Positions 59,322 to 64,000 of a stretch of DNA of 64,000 nt are shown piece after piece. This stretch comes from SIG565 sp045601525. GTDB taxonomy: Bacteria > Bacillota > Clostridia > Oscillospirales > Acutalibacteraceae. The DNA is taken from assembly GCA_045601525.1 (NCBI GenBank), contig JAZRZR010000063.1, forward strand, positions 1-64,000, read 5' to 3'. The stretch's first letter is position 1. Each line of letters opens with the position of its first letter. A model generated the notes under the pieces. The model searched no databases. It saw only the letters and a list, made by a program, of their open reading frames with translations, and had not been told where the DNA came from. Both the position numbers and the translations under genes were made by a program.

Positions 59322-60488
59322 TTATTTATTAGTGTCTTTTTTAACGCCTAATTTAGCTAGAACCTTATCTTCAATTTTAGAAAATCGCGGTTTGATATTG
59401 TTATACCATCTATCAAAAAGGCGCATTGCGGGACCTTCAATAAGTTTTATGCGCAACAAATCAATAAAAGCGCAAACAATAAATATAGCAAAAACGCTTA
59501 AAACAGCATGTAAAGGCATCCATTTAGAATTGTACATTGTAACATTGCCTAAGACATCTACCCAAAGCCATTTGCGCATATTATCGCCTGCAGCATGGAT
59601 TAGCAAAACGCCAAAAGTGGCACTTGCAAATAGGTTAATAATCTTGTTATACTTGATTTTTAGATTTTTGAAAAACATAAAGGATGAGAAGCCGGTTAAA
59701 AGTGCAAGTAATGTATTTGAATCCGTTACAAAAAGGAATGGGAAAAACGAATCGACCTTTTTTCCAAGCCAAGCACAAGCCAATACAGAGCAAATTGATA
59801 GAATTATAAAAGCGAGAGAACAAACACCCCAAAAAGCAGTTTTTTCAAAAAATTTTGAAGGGTATATGCGAACATAAGAAACAATAAAGAACAACACTAT
59901 GTACCAAGAAACATAGTTCATAGTAACTGAGAAAAAAGGAATAGTTCCCATAAACACATAGGTGAAACCGCAAAGGAAAATTAAATACAGGTGTTGCTTT
60001 TGGGTAATTTTCGCGATAAGAATATTCAAAAAAGGTATAAACAAGAAAAACACTATATAGCAACCTGTAAAATTTTGAGCTATTTTTGTGAACGGCAAAA
60101 TATTTGTGATAAATGAGCCTAAAGAGAAAGGCGCATAGCCGGTTAACCAAAAAATACAATTAAGCAAGACGTCATAGAAAACCACTTCACCAAAAAGTTT
60201 AATGAACTTTTTTGCGGTGATGTTACTTCGGCACATAAAATAACCTGTAATAAAAAGGAAGCAGTTAATGCCTGTTTTGCCAAAGGCTCCAAAGCTCAGC
60301 AAAAACAATGAGCGCCAAGAGGTTGGGTCAGCAGCAATAGGTCCGCTAATACTTGTTAGGCCAGAGTTTACAACATAATGATGCGCGATTATAAGCAACA
60401 TAGAAATTATGCGATATAATTCTAAGTTGGAGTCACGCTTTTTGACAGGAGAGGGTGCATTGACATTTAGAGTACTAATTGTATCCAT
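59322..60488 (-). CDS. Acyltransferase-3 family membrane protein (OafA/WecH-like)
   Basis: A 388-residue integral membrane O-acyltransferase with about ten membrane segments. N-terminal NLELYRIISMLLIIAHHYVVN holds the family His-His/Arg site; GKTGINCFLFITGYF follows; a late LLIHAAGDNMR is typical. It probably adds acetyl groups to surface polysaccharide or peptidoglycan. It fits the nearby polysaccharide genes at the window end. Ribosome site AGGTGAATT (weak). Confidence 0.88.
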   Translation of the reverse strand: MDTISTLNVNAPSPVKKRDSNLELYRIISMLLIIAHHYVVNSGLTSISGPIAADPTSWRSLFLLSFGAFGKTGINCFLFITGYFMCRSNITAKKFIKLFGEVVFYDVLLNCIFWLTGYAPFSLGSFITNILPFTKIAQNFTGCYIVFFLFIPFLNILIAKITQKQHLYLIFLCGFTYVFMGTIPFFSVTMNYVSWYIVLFFIVSYVRIYPSKFFEKTAFWGVCSLAFIILSICSVLACAWLGKKVDSFFPFLFVTDSNTLLALLTGFSSFMFFKNLKIKYNKIINLFASATFGVLLIHAAGDNMRKWLWVDVLGNVTMYNSKWMPLHAVLSVFAIFIVCAFIDLLRIKLIEGPAMRLFDRWYNNIKPRFSKIEDKVLAKLGVKKDTNK

Positions 60489-60595
60489 AATTCACCTCAA
60501 AAGTATTTTTTTAATGATAGCACATTTAAGAGAAAAAGTAAATAATATAACCGATAACAAGCAAAGCCTAAGTTTATTTATGTGGTGATATTCTT

Positions 60596-61489
60596 TTATT
60601 TGGTTTTTTGGGCTCTTAAATCTATAACGGCAATTATTATGGTTGCAGCAATTACCAAGGCCGAGCCGATAAGGGTGTTGGCCTTTAGTGGCTCTTTGAA
60701 AACAAGAATGCCGATTATAACACTCGTAATAGGCTCAAGGGCGCCTAATATAGCGGCTTTTTCACCGCCGATTATAAAGGCACCTTGTTGGAAAAGCACA
60801 ACACCTCCTGTGGTGACCGACATTGCAAACAAAAGGCAAAGACCAAAGCCTTTTAGCGTAGCGGGGAGGGTAAACTGTTTTGTTACAAGACAAATAATAA
60901 ACATAATAACGCTACTGAAAAGCGCTATATAGAAACTAAACAAAAAGCCGGATATATTATCGCTCTTAAAACGGGGTAACAAAAGCACATATATTGCATA
61001 GGCAAGACCCGATAAAAGCGCCAAAGCGGCACCGGTAAGGTTAATGGACTCGGCGGGGTCGTAAAATAAAGCAATGCCTAAAAAGCACAAAACAACGCTT
61101 GTAAGTGTGCCTATAACAATTTTCTTTTTAAGAAAAATAAAGCCGAGAAGCAATACAAGGCTTGGATAAACAAAATGGAAGACGGTGGCAGTGCCTGATG
61201 CTAAAAAGTTGTATGAAGAAAAAAGCAACATAGGGGCCAACACACAACCGAACAGGGCGAGTAGGCCTAAAGGCAAAACGATTCTAAGGGGTGCCTTTAA
61301 GGTTTTTTGTTGGCGAAAGGCAAGGAGTGCAAGGCTTGGAAGCGCTAAAAAGGTTTGAAAAAACACAAGGGATAACGGACTTATGCCATCGGCATAAATA
61401 TATTTTGCCATAATGGGCATACAGCCGTAGATTATCGCACTTGCCATAGCGTAAAAATAGCCTAAAAAGTTTTTTTGTTTGGGCATCAT
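60596..61489 (-). CDS. EamA/DMT-superfamily transporter
   Basis: A 297-residue membrane protein with ten predicted segments in two EamA halves (FLGYFYAMASAIIYGCMPIMAKYIY near the start; GALEPITSVIIGILVFKEPLKANTLIGSALVIAATIIIAV near the end). Start ATG 61489 (ATGATG) with AAGGTGGG; a longer in-frame start has no ribosome site. Exporter of unknown metabolite; unlike the copy at 6119, no operon partner is visible. Confidence 0.88.
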   Translation of the reverse strand: MMPKQKNFLGYFYAMASAIIYGCMPIMAKYIYADGISPLSLVFFQTFLALPSLALLAFRQQKTLKAPLRIVLPLGLLALFGCVLAPMLLFSSYNFLASGTATVFHFVYPSLVLLLGFIFLKKKIVIGTLTSVVLCFLGIALFYDPAESINLTGAALALLSGLAYAIYVLLLPRFKSDNISGFLFSFYIALFSSVIMFIICLVTKQFTLPATLKGFGLCLLFAMSVTTGGVVLFQQGAFIIGGEKAAILGALEPITSVIIGILVFKEPLKANTLIGSALVIAATIIIAVIDLRAQKTK

Positions 61490-61620
61490 TTTTCCCACCT
61501 TGAGTTTAATTTTACTGAAAAGGATTTTCGCCGACATTATACCATCTTTCTTTCTAAAAGTAAAGCCGATTTTAAGCTTTGGAATGGTTGGATAATGTAG
61601 CTACAATTTCCTTAAAGTGC

Positions 61621-61649
61621 TTGCTATGTTGTTATTGGTATGATATAAT
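61621..61649 (+). promoter_or_regulatory. Promoter of the glycosyltransferase operon
   Basis: TTGCTA (61621-61626), 17-bp spacer, TATAAT (61644-61649), 33 bases before the glycosyltransferase start. Confidence 0.78.
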
Positions 61650-61682
61650 TAACTAAATATATAAATTTGGAGGCTGAAAACA

Positions 61683-62630
61683 ATGAAGGTAAGTGTTATA
61701 GTGCCGATTTATAATACAAAAGATTATATAGGCCAGTGCCTAGATTCTATTTTGGCACAAACCCTTGAGGAAATAGAAATTTTGGCAGTTGATGATGGGT
61801 CCACTGACGGCACAATAGATATCCTTAAAGAATATGCCCAAAAACACCCCAAAAAAATCAAGGCATTTTACAAAGAAAATGGGGGACAGGCTTCTGCTCG
61901 TAATTTAGCGCTATTAAATGCAACCGGAGAATACCTTGGCTTCATTGATAGTGATGATTGGGTAAGTGCCACAATGTATGAGGAAATGTATAACTTGGCA
62001 AAAAGCGAGGAGGCAGACATAGTAATTTGCGACATGGTGGACCATTATAAAGACCACGATGTTTATCATAATGCCTCGACCTTTGCCGATAAGTTTAAGG
62101 TTACACCGTCAGCATGCAATAAAATATTCAAAAGGGAGTTTGTCGGTGATATTAAATTCCCCGTTGGGCTTTGGTATGAGGATTTTGAGTTTACAACGAA
62201 AAACCTTATGCTTACCGAAAAAATTTCAGTAATACATAAGGATTTCTATCATTGTCATTGTCGTGATGTTTCCACAATGAGAAATAACAATTCTAAAAAG
62301 AATATGGACATTATAACAGTAATGGATAATCTGGTTAGTTTCACAAAGGAAAAGGGATTAACCGATAGGTATAGTCGCACACTCGAATTTCTGTATATCG
62401 ACCATATATTGATTACTACCATCAATAGATTAGAGGCCCAAGACGGCAAAGAGAAAAAAGCCGTTATTAAGGAAATGAGGGGTGCGGTAAAGATTCGCTA
62501 TCCAAAAATTTACAGCGGTGAGGTGTTCCGCCAAATGCCTAAAAGCAGGCAAATAATTGCCTTTTTGAATTTTGTCGGTCTTTCATCAATTTCAAAAATA
62601 ATATTAAATGTAAAAGCAAAACAAAGGTAA
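61683..62630 (+). CDS. GT2-family glycosyltransferase
   Basis: A 315-residue inverting GT-A glycosyltransferase. SVIVPIYNTKDYIGQCLDSILAQTLEEIEILAVDDGSTDGT (nucleotide site), ENGGQASARNLALLNATGEYLGFIDSDDWVS (D-x-D metal motif) and YEDFEF (acceptor-base region) are all present. It adds a sugar to a surface polysaccharide or lipid-linked glycan. Ribosome site GGAGG. It heads an operon with an O-antigen-ligase-like gene. Confidence 0.95.
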   Translation: MKVSVIVPIYNTKDYIGQCLDSILAQTLEEIEILAVDDGSTDGTIDILKEYAQKHPKKIKAFYKENGGQASARNLALLNATGEYLGFIDSDDWVSATMYEEMYNLAKSEEADIVICDMVDHYKDHDVYHNASTFADKFKVTPSACNKIFKREFVGDIKFPVGLWYEDFEFTTKNLMLTEKISVIHKDFYHCHCRDVSTMRNNNSKKNMDIITVMDNLVSFTKEKGLTDRYSRTLEFLYIDHILITTINRLEAQDGKEKKAVIKEMRGAVKIRYPKIYSGEVFRQMPKSRQIIAFLNFVGLSSISKIILNVKAKQR

Positions 62631-62658
62631 TGGTTTTTAGGCGATTGGAGTTAGTAAA

Positions 62659-64000
62659 GTGAGAAAAATTTTAAGTATATTAAAAAGTAATTTGTTGGCA
62701 ATAATATTGGTATTACAACCTTTTATGGATATACTCGCGTATGTGCAAAGGGATAGCGCTGTTTCAATAGCGGGATATTTCCGTTTAGGTGTAACTGTGT
62801 TAATTCCGATGTATGTTGTGTTCTTTACAAAAGAACGCAAAAGATTTATTGCGGGTATGTCGGTAATCGTGCTGTTTTGTGTAATGCATATCCTTAACTG
62901 CTTTAGGGTGGGCTATATAAATGTTTTTATTGATGTAAAATATATGCTTTTAGTAGCTCATGCGATAGTTTTGCTTTTCTCTTTTATTTTCTTATATGAG
63001 AAAAAAGAAATTTTAAGGCAAACTATGGCGGCCCTTAAAATAATGATTGCGGTTGTTGCAGTTTCTTATTATTTGAGCTATTTCTTAAAAAGCGGAATTT
63101 ACACATATATTCACAGTGAAATCGGTTGGACAGGTTGGAATAACACACCAAGTGTTTTTAGTGTTATATTATCTTCGTTATTCCCGTTTGCCGTTTATTT
63201 TTGCATTAGCACAGAGAAAAAATGGCCGGTTTTCTTACTGTTGCCGATTTCTTTTATGTATGTTATGAACGGCACAAAAGCCGCCTATTTAACCCTTATT
63301 GGAACTATGCTTTGTTGTGTTATTTTCATAATTGTAGAGTATTTTATACAACGAAAAGAAAAGTTTCCGATTTTCATTTGCATAGCCTTGTCGGTTATAT
63401 TAGTCGCATCGATAGCGTACTACAATTATTCGCCTCGACTGGATATAGATACACTTAATAATCAAAGCCTTGAAAAAACCGAGGAAAACTTAACCGACAA
63501 AACCTTTGAAGAGGCGTTGGATGAAAAGATGATAGAAAGGTTTGGATTGGATAGATATCTCTCCGCCTATAAGGGAGAAAAGACGGCCGAAAACCTTGCC
63601 AATAACCGCCTCAAAAAGATAATTTTCGGTTCTCTTGTTTGGGAGGAAACAGATACACTTACTAAATTTGTAGGCTTTGAACAAACAAAAATGTATTTAG
63701 GCGGCGAGGCCTATGATTTAGAGAGCGACCCTCAAGCAATATTTTTCTATTATGGATATATCGGTGCCGCTCTTTATGGTTTATTGTTGCTTTATTTTTT
63801 GGTAAGACTGGTGAAGCAGTTAATCACGTCATTTAAGCAAAGTTTTAATTTGTTCAATTTTGTTTTGTTTATAAATTATGGATTGTTGATGGTGTCAACA
63901 GTCTATACAGGACATTTGTTAAGAAGGCCAAATTCGGCAATTTATTTAACCATTGTGCTATTGTTGATTTATTGTAGAACAGATTCAGTATTCAAAAGGA
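62659..64000 (+). CDS. O-antigen-ligase/polymerase-like membrane protein, 3' partial
   Basis: An open frame from the GTG at 62659 (with TTGGAG upstream) to the window end: at least 447 residues, so the gene continues beyond. It has about ten membrane segments, a central MNGTKAAYLTLIGTMLC motif as in Firmicute O-antigen ligase/Wzy-like proteins, and a ~110-residue extracytoplasmic loop (from NYSPRLDID to YLGGEAYDLESDPQ). It probably polymerises or ligates surface polysaccharide made by the GT2 enzyme upstream. Start could also be a downstream codon. Confidence 0.82.
   Translation, partial: MRKILSILKSNLLAIILVLQPFMDILAYVQRDSAVSIAGYFRLGVTVLIPMYVVFFTKERKRFIAGMSVIVLFCVMHILNCFRVGYINVFIDVKYMLLVAHAIVLLFSFIFLYEKKEILRQTMAALKIMIAVVAVSYYLSYFLKSGIYTYIHSEIGWTGWNNTPSVFSVILSSLFPFAVYFCISTEKKWPVFLLLPISFMYVMNGTKAAYLTLIGTMLCCVIFIIVEYFIQRKEKFPIFICIALSVILVASIAYYNYSPRLDIDTLNNQSLEKTEENLTDKTFEEALDEKMIERFGLDRYLSAYKGEKTAENLANNRLKKIIFGSLVWEETDTLTKFVGFEQTKMYLGGEAYDLESDPQAIFFYYGYIGAALYGLLLLYFLVRLVKQLITSFKQSFNLFNFVLFINYGLLMVSTVYTGHLLRRPNSAIYLTIVLLLIYCRTDSVFKR

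Noticed and set aside
1..64000. tRNA, rRNA, transposase, integrase, phage or CRISPR-Cas genes
   Set aside because: Looked for on both strands; none could be supported.

Overview
The window reads as a low-to-mid GC chromosomal segment of an anaerobic, gut-type Firmicute (Clostridia, probably Oscillospiraceae-like or a neighbouring uncultured order). The reasons are strong AGGAGG ribosome binding sites, consensus sigma-A promoters, intrinsic terminators after most operons, pyruvate formate-lyase with its activase, FeoAB ferrous-iron uptake, a capsule module split into separate chain-length and tyrosine-kinase proteins as in Firmicutes, and a GH95 fucosidase. No rRNA, tRNA, CRISPR array, transposase or phage gene was seen.

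Layout. 0-7 kb: the end of a barstar-domain (immunity-like) gene, then a small catabolic cluster (metallophosphoesterase, TIM-barrel hydrolase-like protein, divergent AraC regulator, nucleoside hydrolase, EamA exporter). 7-14.4 kb: a YibE/F membrane protein and a 2042-residue secreted protein with four tandem jelly-roll-like repeats and a purple-acid-phosphatase-like domain. 14.6-22.5 kb: transporters and ion homeostasis (CLC, MATE, FeoA/FeoB/FeoB-associated protein with two DtxR-like operators, RpiR regulator, PutP). 22.5-25.6 kb: pflB-pflA behind a ZTP (pfl-motif) riboswitch with its own terminator. 25.8-27.2 kb: a phosphohexomutase.

27.3-42.3 kb is the centrepiece: a glycyl-radical bacterial microcompartment (BMC) locus. 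It encodes a B12-independent 1,2-propanediol dehydratase and activase, a class II (fuculose/rhamnulose-phosphate type) aldolase, a Zn alcohol dehydrogenase, an acylating aldehyde dehydrogenase, PduL, an acetate/propionate kinase, PduS and a PduT-type shell protein for electron transfer, a GlcG-like protein, EutP, a DeoR regulator, and eight shell proteins (five BMC-H, one EutS/PduU type, one BMC-T, one BMC-P). Five core proteins carry amphipathic encapsulation peptides. The inferred pathway is fuculose-1-P or rhamnulose-1-P to DHAP and lactaldehyde, then 1,2-propanediol, propionaldehyde, and propanol plus propionyl-CoA, propionyl-P and propionate. This matches the known fucose/rhamnose (GRM5-like) class.

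42.3-47.3 kb: capsule regulation and CapD-like genes, pgeF and an anchored solute-binding protein. 47.5-50.3 kb: an amino-acid-type ABC importer ending in a TrpR-like regulator, preceded by two large palindromes, one filling the promoter spacer. 50.4-54.1 kb: an AraC regulator divergent from a dehydrogenase, KDPG-type aldolase and amidohydrolase operon. 54.2-59.2 kb: an unknown gene, a composite repeat, and an operon of GH95 fucosidase plus AraM-like glycerol-1-phosphate dehydrogenase, which could feed fucose to the BMC. 59.3-64 kb: an acyltransferase, an EamA exporter, a GT2 glycosyltransferase and a truncated O-antigen-ligase-like membrane protein.
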